Of a stretch of DNA of 64,000 nt, positions 1 through 12,370 are shown piece by piece (the stretch's first letter is position 1; each line of letters opens with the position of its first letter). The notes under the pieces are model-generated. The model saw only the letters and a program-made list of their open reading frames with translations. It ran no database searches and was not told the origin of the DNA. A program made the position numbers and the translations under genes. The DNA comes from Halichondria panicea (Eukaryota; Porifera; Demospongiae; Suberitida; Halichondriidae), in contig NC_087381.1 of NCBI RefSeq assembly GCF_963675165.1, positions 1,426,001 through 1,490,000 of the forward strand, written 5' to 3'.

Positions 1-124
1 CTCAAGTACTAATTATTGGTCTGCGATTTCTTTAGTTCTTAAGCGCGTGTTTCAGTCAAAACTTCATTAAACACAAGCAACACTCTCGAACTAGTCAATA
101 GTGAAAAGGTGTTTTTTGTTTGAG
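1..124 (+). promoter_or_regulatory. 5' flank / probable 5' UTR of the Calx-beta gene
   Basis: This is the only upstream sequence in the window for the Calx-beta gene. The open frame can be extended upstream to a GTG at 101, but the first ATG in frame is at 125 and directly starts a signal peptide, so 1-124 is treated as 5' UTR or promoter. I see no clear TATA box or other named element. Confidence 0.35.
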
Positions 125-3100
125 ATGAGTGGACAATATCGTCTACTGAAAGGGATTACTATCCTCCTTGGTCTAATCACCTACTCCACAGCACAAGCAC
201 CAGCATCTCCGGCCCCAGTTGCCTTTGATGATGTTTGTCAAACTCAGCAGGGAATTACCGACAACTTGTCTTGTCCACGTAATGATGGTGTGTTAGAGTG
301 CTACCCAAGATCACAGCTTTGCGATGGAATGCAAGACTGTACAGATGGCTCTGATGAGGGAGTCAGTTTGAATGCATTGGACTGTGAGTGATTGAACCAG
401 CTACATTTGCATGAGAAATTTAAACACTTAATAATGTATACAATAATGATGCTTTCATGCACACAGGTACTGGACAGTTCACTGGAAGAACTACTGCACC
501 AATCGCTTCCTTTGTGTGCGGTGCTGGAGTTGTTGTGGAGCTGGATCAGCTGTGTGATGGTGTTGATAACTGCCAAGGTGGTGGTGATGACGAAACCACC
601 GCTCTTTGCGAGAGTGAGTTTCATTGTGCAAGCTTATTTATTAAAAACATTTTTCATTGCAGACAAGTGCTTTTTTCCATACTATGGATCTTGTCCCTAT
701 TCAAGAGAATGTATCTTTACTGACTTGGACTTGAATTGTGGTTTGTGTCGTCCCGGCTGGGCTAGAAATCCTGCTGCCATCCTTGGAGAATGCTTATGTA
801 AGTTTTTTTTGTGTACTACAGCTCACACATGATAACAATGACATTTATGCAGTTGCCAACTTTGGATTCTCACTGACCTCTTTCACCGTGGTTGAGAATG
901 CTGGTCCTCTCAGTGGATCTATCACTCTGACTACAGCTGGTCAAATTGACCGGGAGATTCAAGTAGTCATTCAGACTGTTGCTAGTGGAAGTGCTACTGG
1001 TAAATACACACAAATATGAATACGGGCACAGACTATAGAAAATTGTTGATATCATTCAAATCGGTTTTTAAATTGGTCATGAGTATGGAATATTATGCAG
1101 TTTCATTCAACACTGTTCTTTTCTTCTCCTATGTATTATAGCTTCTGCTGACTACACACCTACCGTGACAACTGTCATATTCCCAAGATTCACGGGAGGA
1201 GGCAATACACAGGATTTTACTATTCCTATTATTGATGAGCTGATCGTAGAAGGCACTGAGACATTTATTCTGTCTGCTACTATAGTAAACGATCTCGGAA
1301 ACTTCACCGCTGGTGGTGATACAGCTACTGGTGTCATCATTGATAATGACCGTGAGTATTCATGTTTTGCAGCCTATAAATATACCATAACAGAATAATA
1401 GAATTCTTAGTCTAAGAGCTGTCTTGAAGTTTTATATTTTAATCTAATGCTGCAGAACTGGATATTGGCTACGAGTTTGGAACATACGATGTGATTGAGG
1501 GTAATGTGTTGCAAGAAGTTTGTTTGGTGGCATTGAATGGTGCTCAACTGCAAGTTTCTGCTGATGTAACCGTGTCTACTAGCAACATTGGACAAGCATT
1601 GTGTAAGTGGACACATCTGTTTAATTTTCACAAGGTTCATTAAGGATCTTTACCACATGTCTAGCCAACATTTGCAGCCGAGTTTATAAAATTATTAGCA
1701 TATACTGGTGTTAAATAATGTTTATTATGACTTCATAGCTGGCCAAGATTACGATGCTACTACTACAACTGTAACTTTCACGCCTGGATCGAGCAGACAG
1801 TGCTGGTCTATCATGATCCTCGATGATGCGAATGACGAAGCTACAGAATGTTTCCAAGTCAACTCAGTGACTCAATCTGGATCCATCAACATCCCTGCTG
1901 CAGGAAGTACTGCAATGGTGTGCATTGCAGATAATGATGGTGAGTACTTTTTTCTAAATTATCATCGCGAGTCTTTGTCTTAAATACATTGCTGTATGAC
2001 ATCATGTACAATTAGCTCTATGGATGGTAGCCATGCAATAACATCATTATTGTGATATCTCTTACAGTTCTTGACTTTGCATTCTCACAAAGTCTATACA
2101 ATGTCGGAGAAGGAGATGCTTTTGCTCAGGTGTGTATTGACTTGACGGCTGGTGTTCTACAGAGAAGTGTACCCATTGTGCTTACTACTTCTGATGGCTC
2201 TGCCTTGAGTAAGTAAAAAACCTTGTAAAGGGTTAGGCCTTTTAAGAGGTATAATTATAATTATAAATTCCTCAATACACTAATTAATAGTACGAGCAAT
2301 TCTCGATGAACCTCAAATTCACTGAACAAATTTACAGTGTTTAAATAATCATCTTTATACACTTATTTCAGGTGGTGTTCCAGACTACACAGCTACCACC
2401 GCCACCATTTCATTTTCATCTGGTACCGCCCCTGGGGGAACAGGTTCTCAGATGTGCATCAACATCCCTATTAGCGATGATATTCTGGTGGAGAACCTAG
2501 AGAACTTCCTCGTGTCAGCTTCGTCCACTGATAGTGAAGCCATGTTTCCCACTGGAAACAGTGCGTCAGTTCAAATCACAGACAATGATAGTGAGTTCAC
2601 ATGACTATATTTTGTAGCGCTTGTTATAATTAGAGCTAATCTACTAAAATTTAATCGCAGCGCCCGCACAAAATTTGAACATTTACTCTTGTGTGTCTGT
2701 CTACTATTTTTGGAGAGAGTTGAATGATTCTCTCATTAACCCTAACTTCTTTTAGTCCCCATGTTCCAATTCACCCAAACAACATACGCTGTGGGTGAGG
2801 GTGTTGGTAATGCTATGATATCCATCGAGCTTATCGACAGGGAGCTCACATTTCCCATCGTCGTGAGTGTCTTCGATGTAGCTGGAGGCAGTGCAACAGG
2901 TAATAAATCCTCGATTATATATGCTATAGTAGTGTAAGTTCACAGTAAATTTATTGCTATTCAATGTATGTATTCTATACCATTGATATAAGCATATAAA
3001 TATAGATAGAGGTGCATGTCTCTGCATGCTTTTTTCGTGCTTTTGTGAGCATGCCATGCACTTGTACTCTTACTTAACAATCATATTTGTTAATTTTCAC

Positions 3101-6100
3101 AGATGGTGCAGATTACACTGGAGTGGCAGCCAGCCTCAATTTCTTGGCTGGAAATGGACCAGGAACAATAATGTCTTTTGTTTTCCCCATCATTGATGAT
3201 CCCAATGTGGAGCCTACAGAAACAATATTACTTGAGGCCAACGCTGGTTTCCCAGGTCAATTTTCAGTTGGAGGAGATTCTGCTGTAGTTGCTATTACCG
3301 ATAATGATGGTGAGTTAAATACCTGACTCCTGTATATATTATTAGCAACAATAGTTAAGCAATTTCTTCAAGTTGTGAATTTCAATACTGCATGCTTCGA
3401 TTCAGAATGTTATTTAATTAATGCTTTGCACCTATATACAGCTTGTGAGGTCGGTCTAGAACAACCTGCTTACACGGTCGGAGAGGCAAATGTCATGCAA
3501 GAGGTGTGTCTGATAAAGACTAACAATGCTGTGCTTAGTGAGAACATTGACGTGCAAGTGTTCACTTCAACACTGGCAGCAAATGGTGTCAAAGGTTCCG
3601 CCACAGGTACATAATTATACAGTGCAGAAAATAGTACCTATTGATGTATAATTATATGCACACAAAACGTCATATAAATTGATGCTCCTAGGCGATGATA
3701 ATTATAGAGAAATTATTTCACAGCTGGTGTTGATTATAATTCACTTCCTGGTGGAACCACGGTGACGTTCGGGCCTGGAATCATTCGTGCTTGTGTGATG
3801 ATCCAAATACTAGAAGACACAGACGACGAAGTGAACGAGTTCTTCCAAGTCAACGCTCAAAGCACCAATTCTCAACTCATCGTTTCAAGCACTGCCAACG
3901 ACGCTCAAGTCTGCATTACAGATGACGATTGTGAGCACATACAGTAATTTTTTTAGACCTGTGCATGTGGTTATAATGATTTGTATACATGCATAGAGAT
4001 AGTGTTAGTGCAGTCATGTACTGCATAGCAGTGTTTGTGTGTGTAGTGCCATGTACTACCATTAATTATACAGCCTGCATGCCAATCTCGTTCTTCGTGT
4101 TATTATATCTTTTCTCTAATCAACAGTTGTGATGTTCATGCTAACTCAGTCGGTATACAATGTTGATGAGGGAGACGGTACAGCTGAGGTGTGTGTCGAA
4201 CTTACTTCCGGCTCTGCTTCAAGATCCATCACTATCAATCTTGGTACCTCTGACATCTCTGCCTTGGGTGAGCCCAATAATTTCTGTCAAATACAGCATA
4301 AAACATCTACCACCAGTGGCGTAGGAACCAATTTTTCAATGGGGGGGATCTAGTTTTTGAATGGAAAAAAGTATGGCTATCTAGAAATTGATAAGTCATA
4401 TCTGTTTATAATAGCCTAGAAAGATGGGCTCAAGCCCCTGGAGCCCCCCATTCCTACGCCACTGAGTCCACACATCATGACTCAGATACTCCGATTCATT
4501 ATTTGTTCACTAGATCTAACATTGTATCTATCACATTACATCAAGCTCTATAATTCTTTCCCTATTCTTAGATACAATGGACTACACTATGGGTGGTTAC
4601 TCAGTAACCTTCCAGCCTAACGCTGCTGTTGGTACCCAAGTGTGTACCAACATTCCCATCACTGATGACACTGATGTTGAGTTGTCCGAGAGTTTCCTTG
4701 TCTCTGCAAGCTCTACTGATTCTCAAGTCTTGTTCCCGGGTGGAAGTTCCTCCTCTGTGTCCATTGCTGACAATGACAGTGAGAACAATACAATTATCAG
4801 GATTGACGTGTGAATAAATCTATAACAAGAGTAAATTGCTCAAATTGGCGCTGCGCTTGTTTAAAATTCAAATTTTCAGTAGGTCAGTAGTAAAACAAAA
4901 GTGTCCACGGTCATTATCTAGCTGTTTGGAGGATACAAAGATTACTGAGTGAAATGATTTGATGACATGCATGTATCTCATATATTCCCTGTAGTTCCAA
5001 TGTTCCGCTTCTCTCAAGCGGTGTACCCCACTGCCGAGGAGAACGGCCCAGTTACAGTCACTGTTGAGCTGTTTGACAGAATGCTGACCTTCCCCATTGC
5101 TGTGACTGTCATGGATATCGCAGGAGGCTCTGCTACTGGTAAGATTAGATGCGGCTTGTTAACGAGCAATATATAGAGTACAGAGTCTTTTTTCTTGTGC
5201 ATACGGCAGCGTATGTATGTATAAGGTTAATTAAGAGAATGACAATTCCTAAAAAAATGTTATTATACATCCACTGATTCGCTCCTGTAGATGGTGTTGA
5301 TTACAATGGTGTGTTTTCTGTGCTGAACTTCAATGCTGGTGATGGACCTGGTACAACAATGACCTTTACCATCCCTATCACGAACGATAACATTGACGAG
5401 ATATTGGAGAACATCCTTCTTCAAGGAAGTGCAGCTGCCCCTGGGGCATTCCCTCAAAACTCAGCACAAGTACAAATCATCGATGATGATGGTGAGTTAC
5501 ACAAAAATGATTTTACGCTGCAGGCATCCAAAATCCTTAAATGAAAAGAAAAAAGTTATAATGAGTTTCTTGTTGCAGTATGCGAGGTTGGAATTGAAAT
5601 GGACACATACAATATTATCGAGAGCACTGGAATGGTTGAGATATGTCTGGCCAAGCTTAACAATGTTCAACTCTCTGGACCTGTGGATGTGCTGATATCC
5701 ACTTCTGCTGCTCCTGCTACTGCTGGCAAAAACTCTGCCATTGGTAAGTGAAATTGTCCACTATAGTATGATTAGTCGTATAAACTGTACTGTATGGAAA
5801 GCTCGATCCCAAATGTGAGTACTATACTGTGGAATACAATTATACTGAGTGTATAGTACAATGTATCTGATAGCTCAGGCCAAAAACTTTCATGGGATTG
5901 TTATTTTTACTTCAGCTGGAACTGACTACACTATACAAAACTCTGTTGCCGTGACATTCATGCCTGGCACTGCCCGCCAGTGTATCACCATCCCCATCAA
6001 TGATGACAGTCTGGATGAGCTTACTGAAAACTTTATGGTGAATGCTGTTAGCAGTAACAGCGCTTCCATTGCTGTGACTGACAGCAGTGCTGAAGTGTGT

Positions 6101-8639
6101 ATCCAAGATGATGACTGTAAGTGCCTGCATATAATTATACACACATAAATTTGGATACATTTTGACGGCCTTCTATTTATTTTTAGTGATCAGATTTGCC
6201 TTTGAAATGTCTGTGTACACTAACGAAGAGGGGCAGCCTGCCGTTCAGGTTTGTGTCAACCTTGTGGAGGGAACTCTCACTAGAGATGTGACTGTCGATG
6301 TGGATAATGTGATTGGACAGGGAACTGCCACACGTAAGTGAATGAGGTAGTCTGTCACTCCTAGGTATATGTATGGGGGTTGCAATTAAAATTAGCACAT
6401 ACATTACTGTGTATCAATTATTTTTCCTCTGTGCAGTTAACATGGACTACGTTGTGGTCAACGAGGCCCTTCTCTTCCCCTCCGGCTCATCCTCTGGTCC
6501 ACCACCTTCCCAGCAGTGCTTCTTTATCCAGCCAATTGATGACTTCAATGTTGAGGCCACAGAATTCTATCAACTCTCTGCTACCTCTCCCGATCCACAA
6601 GCTGAGTTCTCCCCTGGAGCCGATTCTGCACGTGTGGACATCATCGACAACGATTGTAGGTTTCCGTATAATACACAGTATATACGAACTGCTGGCTTGA
6701 AAATAGAAAAGAAAGTATGCACATAGGAGGCTTACCAGCCTTGGTGACTGTATAAAAGAATACAGAGTCTTGTTGCACATAGTTATAACAATTATACCTT
6801 TCTCACAGTACTACCCATCAGGATTGTGCCTGCTCCCGGCCTTGGCATACCCGACTTCACTATTCCTGAGGCCAATGGTTCACAACAAGTGTGTGTTGAA
6901 ATCCAAAATCCCTTTGGACAAGACCATCTGGAGAAGTCGGTTGTTGTCACCCTCAGTTCTGCTGACAGCACTGCTATGAGTAAGTCAGGTCATAATACAT
7001 AGGCATAATTATATCAAATATTCACTAACTGTATGATTTTTCTGATGCAATGATGGCCAGCACAGGCTTCTGTTTAATTCTGAGTATGAGTTATTTATTC
7101 TTTCAACTCGTCATTACAGGTCCTGCTGACTACTCTGCAATCTCTATGCAATTCATCTTCACTCCTACCAATCAGAATGATCAGCTCTGTGTTAACATTC
7201 CCATCATTAATGATGTTATCTGTGAGGGTGATGAGGTGTTCACTGTCAGCCTAACTTCAAATGATGATTGCGTCAGCATCCAAATGCCATCTCAAGGATC
7301 TGTCACAATTGTTGACGATGATGGTAAGTATTCATAATAGAATTTAGTGAAGGGAATATGCATGCAATCACAATTTTGGCAAGAAAATATCAATCCCTTC
7401 CTCTACACAGTTGCCACGGTTGGCCCTGACCAGGGTGTGGTTCACTACAATGTGACAGAGCGTCTGGATGATTCCGTATGGATCCCTATTCGTCTCAGTG
7501 GACAGAAGGGAGCCGGACGCCAGTGTGAGGTGGAAGTGAGAACCATGGATGGAACTGCCAGTGGTAAATTATTGTAATCAATAACATCTCAGTCTCAGTG
7601 ACGTAATTAAATTGAAATCCTATACCCACCCTCTCTTTTTTCACAGCTGGAATGGACTACACTAGCATGACGACAACTCTTACCTTTGACAATGCTAACG
7701 AACTTCAGACATTCCATGTTGAGATTCTTGATGACACAATATGCGAGGGCCACGAGTCTTTCTCTGTTTTCCTCAGCAGCTCGAGTGAAGGGTGTGAAAT
7801 CACTGAAAGTGAGCTGATTGTTTGGATCTGGGACGATGAGCTGCACTTTGGTGATGATCCTCATTTCAGTATTGCTCTTCCCGGTGGCAAGCTTCTCTGC
7901 TACACTGTACAAGGAGAACACGGATTCTCTTTCAACCTAATCAACAACGAAATGATTGTCATGAACTCCAAGTTTGTTCCTGATGCTCGTCGATCTGAAG
8001 TGACTTGGCTCGGCTCCATGGGAATCATTGTCCAAGACAGCCAATACAAGGGATCCAACAGCACCAAGCTACGATTTGAATCCTCTGAGAAAAAGATCTA
8101 CATTGATGATAAAGTGTCTCTCGAAGCAAAAAATATCGAAAAGCTTACTTTCTCAAACGGCAAACTTACCATATCTGAGGCCCCTCCAGCAACTGGATTC
8201 AGATATCCTTCCGTAATGGTCGACCTCCAAGATGTGGAGATCAGCTTCACAATCAAATTCACCAACCAACATTTGGACATGTACTGGCACAGCACTGGAA
8301 AGAAGATCATTGACTCTCATGGACTAATCGGTAAGTAATTGGATACTTAAATGCAAAGAAAAGTACTTTATGTTTCAATTGCTGCATACAGGTCAATTCT
8401 TCCGTGATGGAGTTGAGATCGATGAGGTGCGTAAGATCCTGATTATGCCCAGTAAGGAACCTGTCCCAGTGATGCGTCGTCCTGTCTGGGCCTTCATGGA
8501 GAGAGAGGACAAAGACGACCAGCTTTGCTGGACCGCCATGAATCCTGGATATCAGGGAGAGGGACTCATCGATGGTTCCTACTTTGACTATCTTGTCGAC
8601 GATGTCATGTCCACTGACTTCAAGTTCAACAAGCAGTAA
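125..8639 (+). CDS. Secreted LDLRa / 11x Calx-beta / ITI heavy-chain C-terminal domain protein (26 exons)
   Basis: Spliced product is about 1737 aa. Exons: 125-383, 467-613, 663-797, 853-999, 1142-1351, 1456-1602, 1739-1939, 2068-2208, 2372-2590, 2756-2899, 3103-3309, 3442-3606, 3724-3930, 4127-4267, 4572-4778, 4995-5138, 5291-5491, 5579-5743, 5916-6116, 6187-6333, 6437-6655, 6809-6979, 7120-7323, 7411-7563, 7647-8330, 8392-8639. Every junction is GT-AG and phase 1, and the frame closes exactly at the TAA. Residues 1-25 are a signal peptide. LDLRa modules lie at about 47-87 (CDGMQDCTDGSDE) and 97-134, then a Cys-rich EGF-like stretch at 136-180. Eleven Calx-beta domains (about 181-1490) are each built from two exons and end in a DND/DDD calcium-type motif. 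Residues about 1494-1737 match the ITI heavy-chain C-terminal domain (DDPHF, HGLIGQFF, GLIDGSYFDYLV). Calx-beta arrays typify sponge aggregation-factor proteins; an adhesive extracellular role is inferred. Domain calls are from recognised motifs only. Confidence 0.9.
1456..6655 (+). repeat. Intragenic A-B-C super-repeat of Calx-beta exon pairs
   Basis: Exons 6-21 repeat as a six-exon, three-domain unit. Type A starts with a Cys- or Asp-containing strand and ends EVCL or similar (exons 6, 12, 18). Type B starts V/I-x-F-x-F with NVGEGD-like motifs (exons 8, 14, 20). Type C starts VPMF and ends GGSATG (exons 10, 16). Blocks are 1456-3309, 3442-5491 and a partial A-B at 5579-6655. Exon 4 (853-999) is C-like, so the full order is C-ABC-ABC-AB plus two divergent domains. 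This indicates internal tandem duplication of a roughly 2-kb genomic block. Confidence 0.8.
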
Positions 8640-9256
8640 ACTGTGAACAAGATAAATTATAATGACAAAAAACAATTTTAGACCATAGTGTAGTAAAAAC
8701 AGTTTTTATCTCACCTGTATGCTGGATTTAGGCAAGATACTTTTATAGTATAGTCTGTCTGAACATAATATTAGTAAGATTGTAGTAATACATCGTATAT
8801 CATGTTTGTATATCTTCTCTCAACACTTCACCATGTTCATGTATGTACTATACTGTAGTAGAGTCCTAGCTTGCATGCATGTGTTGCATTTTAGTGTACA
8901 CTGGAGAATGTTCCGCAAGGCATGGTATTGTGTCATGAATATTTAATTTGCCTTACAGAACTCTTTCAGTTGAAACAGAGTATAATTATCATAAATTGAA
9001 CATTATACAATCATGTGAAAAGTCAGCATAATAATAAGGCCCACTATCTTATCTATGCTCACGCTTATAATTATATACAAAATGTGATCTTTATACATAC
9101 ATGCTCATATGTATCTGTTACATCACAGACTTGTTTACTGTTTCACTTTGATCCTAAAAATAATAACTACACTTGACCAGGTGAATGCTGGCGCTCTACT
9201 AAATAGGCTTACGCTTACCAAATAGAGAACAAGATCCCTTAGTCTAAGATATAGGT
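8640..9256 (+). other. Intergenic spacer, duplicated later at 12612-13223
   Basis: No gene seen. It holds the 3' flank of the Calx-beta gene and the 5' flank of TM1. The same order of sequence recurs after the Calx-beta tail fragment at 12371-12611, upstream of TM2, so it was copied as part of a larger segment. Confidence 0.7.
9133..9239 (+). promoter_or_regulatory. Class-alpha upstream block of the TM genes
   Basis: A block with the order GTTTACTGTTTCACTTT ... GACCAGGTGAATGCTGG ... CTCTACTAAATAGGCTTACG ... GAGAACAAGATCCCT ends 15-25 bases before the ATG. It recurs upstream of TM2 (about 13105-13210), TM5 (32374-32480), TM7 (40121-40223) and, on the minus strand, TM10 (53350-53455), TM11 (56785-56890) and TM13 (63398-63505). 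CTAAATA is a plausible TATA-like core. Conservation may only reflect recent duplication, so the promoter role is inferred. Confidence 0.4.
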
Positions 9257-11240
9257 ATGGATTTCTTCTATCTCCTAATGTTAGCACTCTCTTCTCATCT
9301 TATGATTGCTACTGCTAATTCTGTACCAGTAGAAGCAAACACTGAAGCAGTGGATAACAATACTTGCTGGACAAAGATACAAATACCCTGTGAAACTTCA
9401 TCAACCACACAAACTGGTTTAATAAAAGATCTCAGATCTCAGAAATTTCAATTCAGTATTGGTTCAATAATAATCGAATATTCTGACCTGGACTGTTATC
9501 CTTGGATGTTTCGTAATCCCAGAAATGGAAAATGTGAATGTAGTAATATTCCATATCGCTCTGTACTATGTGATGTTGAAATCAGAAGGGACATCCATTC
9601 TTGATTGCTATTGTATGACTTACGATAGTGAGAGCAATGAAACTCAGTTAGGAAGATGTGTGTATGGTTGCGGACATAAAACAGACACTGTGTTTTATAC
9701 ACTTCCAAATAACACGGACAATCTTAATTCATACTCTTGTGGAAGAATGAACCGCGATTCAACACTGTGTGGGCAGTGTCTATCAGGATATTCACCACTC
9801 TTGTACTCGTATGAAATGAAATGCATGAACTGCACAGGAGAGAATATGACCTACAACTGGATCAAGTATATAGCAGTTGCTTACATTCCTTTAACATTCT
9901 TCTTTTTCTTTGTCGTAATCTTCAAATTTAACGGAACTTCACCAATGCTGAAGTTGTTCATTAGTGTGTCCCAGGGAATCTTTTCACCTATTGCTGTTCG
10001 AGGTAATTTTTCTGTCATTTCAAAGAAATCATATGTTGAGAAACTTATTAAAGCTATAGGCTGCTTTTTTGGTATCTGGAATTTGGATTTCTTTCGTGCT
10101 GCCATCCCACCTATTTGTGCGACGGACATCAGTCAAATACAAGTGCTTGCTTTGGATTATGCAATTGCCTTTTATCCATTGGTACTGGTTATTCTGACTT
10201 ACTTTCTCATTAGTTTGCATAGCCGTGATGTACGTATAGTTGTTTGGTTGTGGATACCTTTTCATAAGGTTTTCAGTTTAGTTAGTCAAAGCTGGGATAT
10301 GGAAGGATCGATTGTGAATGCTTTTGCGACCTTTTTATTACTCTCCTACTTAAAAATTCTCAACAATACTGTTGATTTACTAGTATTTACTAGAATGTAC
10401 GTACTGAAGGCCAACAGCAAAGAATACACTATAAAGCATGTACTTTACTCTGATGCAACAGTGGAATACTTCGGACATGAACATCTTCCGTACGCAATAG
10501 TAGCTTTGTTTGTCGGAGTTTTTGTTGTAATGCTTCCTATAGTCTTTCTGATTGTATATCCAATGAAATGGTTTCAGAAATGTCTCAATGCTTTGAAAAT
10601 TCAGCGTCAACGTCTTGACATGTTTGTCAACTGTTATCAAGGTTACTACAAGGATGGAATGAATGGTACCAGAGGTTATCGATGGTTTTCTGTGACTGGA
10701 TTTCTTCTTAAGTTAATTTTGTTCGTACTATTTGCACTCTCACCAAGCATCTACTGTTATTCTATTGGATTGTTATTCGTAATCACTCTCATGTTTATGC
10801 ATCTTTCGTTACGACCATACAAGGAAGAATTCAAAGTGTACGACATAACTGATGCCTTCATGCTACTGATTCTTAGTGGAGTGTTCATTATGGAAATCGC
10901 AGGAGACGAAGCTGACATCAAAGCTTCTTACTTCAGTACATTTTCTTATTCATTTCTAGCACTCATTGGAATTGTCCCGATAATCTACTTTTTTGTAGTA
11001 ACTATTTGGTGGCTCCTGGTAAAGAAACAACTCAAAACTTGGTGCATAAGCAAACTTTGTAGCTTTCGTGCTCCGCCTGAAACTCCACAAATTGAGGAGT
11101 CATTTTCAGAGAGTGATATTCCACACCGGTTAGAGAATCCATCAGATTACTCATCATCAAATACCTCGCTGATTTCTGCCCCAAGAAAATATTCGAAGCA
11201 GAATGCCCCAGTTGCGTGTGTTGTCATTCCAGAGTCGTGA
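9257..11240 (+). pseudogene. TM1: multi-pass membrane protein copy with one frameshift
   Basis: Family ATG at 9257. Frame 1 gives the signal peptide and early Cys region, then a one-base insertion at about 9586-9590 (ATCAGAAGGGACATCC against ATCAGCAGGACATCC in TM2) moves the reading frame, with a stop at 9602-9604. The rest is open to TGA at 11238-11240, more than 540 codons including all membrane segments. The C-terminus also differs: the usual KYGS(V/A) end is replaced by a longer tail ending VVIPES because the normal stop is lost. It is either a very recent pseudogene, a null allele or an assembly error. A class-alpha upstream block precedes it, and it is the copy closest to the Calx-beta gene. 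Confidence 0.8.
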
Positions 11241-11969
11241 TTGTAATGCTAAAGCTGACTGTAGTAAAGTGTGCTGACAGTGTATAATTATAGTTTCCTA
11301 GGCCTTCACATACAAATAGGTGTTCGGGCACAGTGCATATAGACAGCATGTACTATCATTTGTTTTGTTCCTAAAATAACTAGAGCACTGAAGTGCCAAA
11401 CCCTCGGTGTTAGTCAGGGTTGTATAAGCATAATCTGCAACTTGCATCACGGAAACAGTTTATACAAAAATTTGCCAAGTAGTCTACACACAGTCATTAT
11501 AATCTACAAAAGTGAGTCAAAGTAAGTATGTATTGTCACAGAGTGATCGATGTACACTTCTTACACACTTTATGCTAACCAGTTTTGAGTCTTTACATGA
11601 AGTAACAAAGTATGAGCTCCACATGGTGTACATATGCTCTGGTATACTGTATAACTAGTGGGTGTTTTAATTCGGCGATTTGGCGGATTTTATCGAAGAT
11701 CGCCAACCGTCATTTTAAAGTTTTCCGGTGGACACAACGTCATTGCAGCAGTAGCCACGCCTGAGATGCCAAATTACTGAAAAATCGCCAGTTACGTTCA
11801 AATGGCTCATCCACCAAATACTCACCAAATTTTCCAGTTAGATCTATACATGCAGTGTGTACAGAGTGTGCATGCGTAGGCTTGGCTAATCACGAGTTGT
11901 CTTTTTTCCGTTAGAGACGTGATGTGATAAAAATCATTAGTAGAATAAAAATTATGGGTTAAGCATCCT

Positions 11970-11971
<2 letters not shown>
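11241..11971. other. 3' flank of TM1 with degenerate repeat
   Basis: No gene seen. 11270-11430 is the family 3' flank (CACAGTGCA and GAGCACTGAAGTGC motifs). 11510-11625 recurs inverted at about 26460-26560. 11660-11830 has GGCGATTTGGCGG and TCGCCA elements in both orientations and may be an eroded inverted repeat. Confidence 0.5.
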
Positions 11972-12021
<50 letters not shown>

Positions 12022-12051
12022 CACGCACACACAAACACACACGCACGCACG

Positions 12052-12082
<31 letters not shown>

Positions 12083-12124
12083 ACACACACACACGCAAAC
12101 ACGCACGCACGCACGCACGCACGC

Positions 12125-12193
<69 letters not shown>
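11972..12193. repeat. Compound (CA)n / (CACG)n microsatellite
   Basis: About 220 bases of CA dinucleotides interrupted by CACG steps. Cys/Val-repeat reading frames on the other strand are artefacts of the repeat. It sits at the edge of the duplicated Calx-beta tail, so it may have helped the duplication. Confidence 0.95.
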
Positions 12194-12370
12194 GGTCCTT
12201 GACTCCACTATAGTTATCCTGGGTAGAGTGATTGGTGTGTGTGTGTCGGTGTATTTGTGCGTGGACACAAAATGAGCTGCTGTTCATTAATTCCCGATTC
12301 ACGATCATTCCCCATAATGTTAAGAGTAAAAACTTATATCCGTTTGCCGCTGTGCAAAGCTCAATGCGGA

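Noticed and set aside
101-124. Start of the Calx-beta gene at 101
   Set aside because: The codon is GTG; the first in-frame ATG is at 125 and gives a proper signal peptide.
5849-5915. Upstream start for the exon at 5916
   Set aside because: It would retain intron sequence; the AG at 5914-5915 gives a phase-1 junction like all the others.
11952-12308. Long reading frames on the minus strand rich in Cys-Val
   Set aside because: They are translations of the (CA)n/(CACG)n microsatellite.
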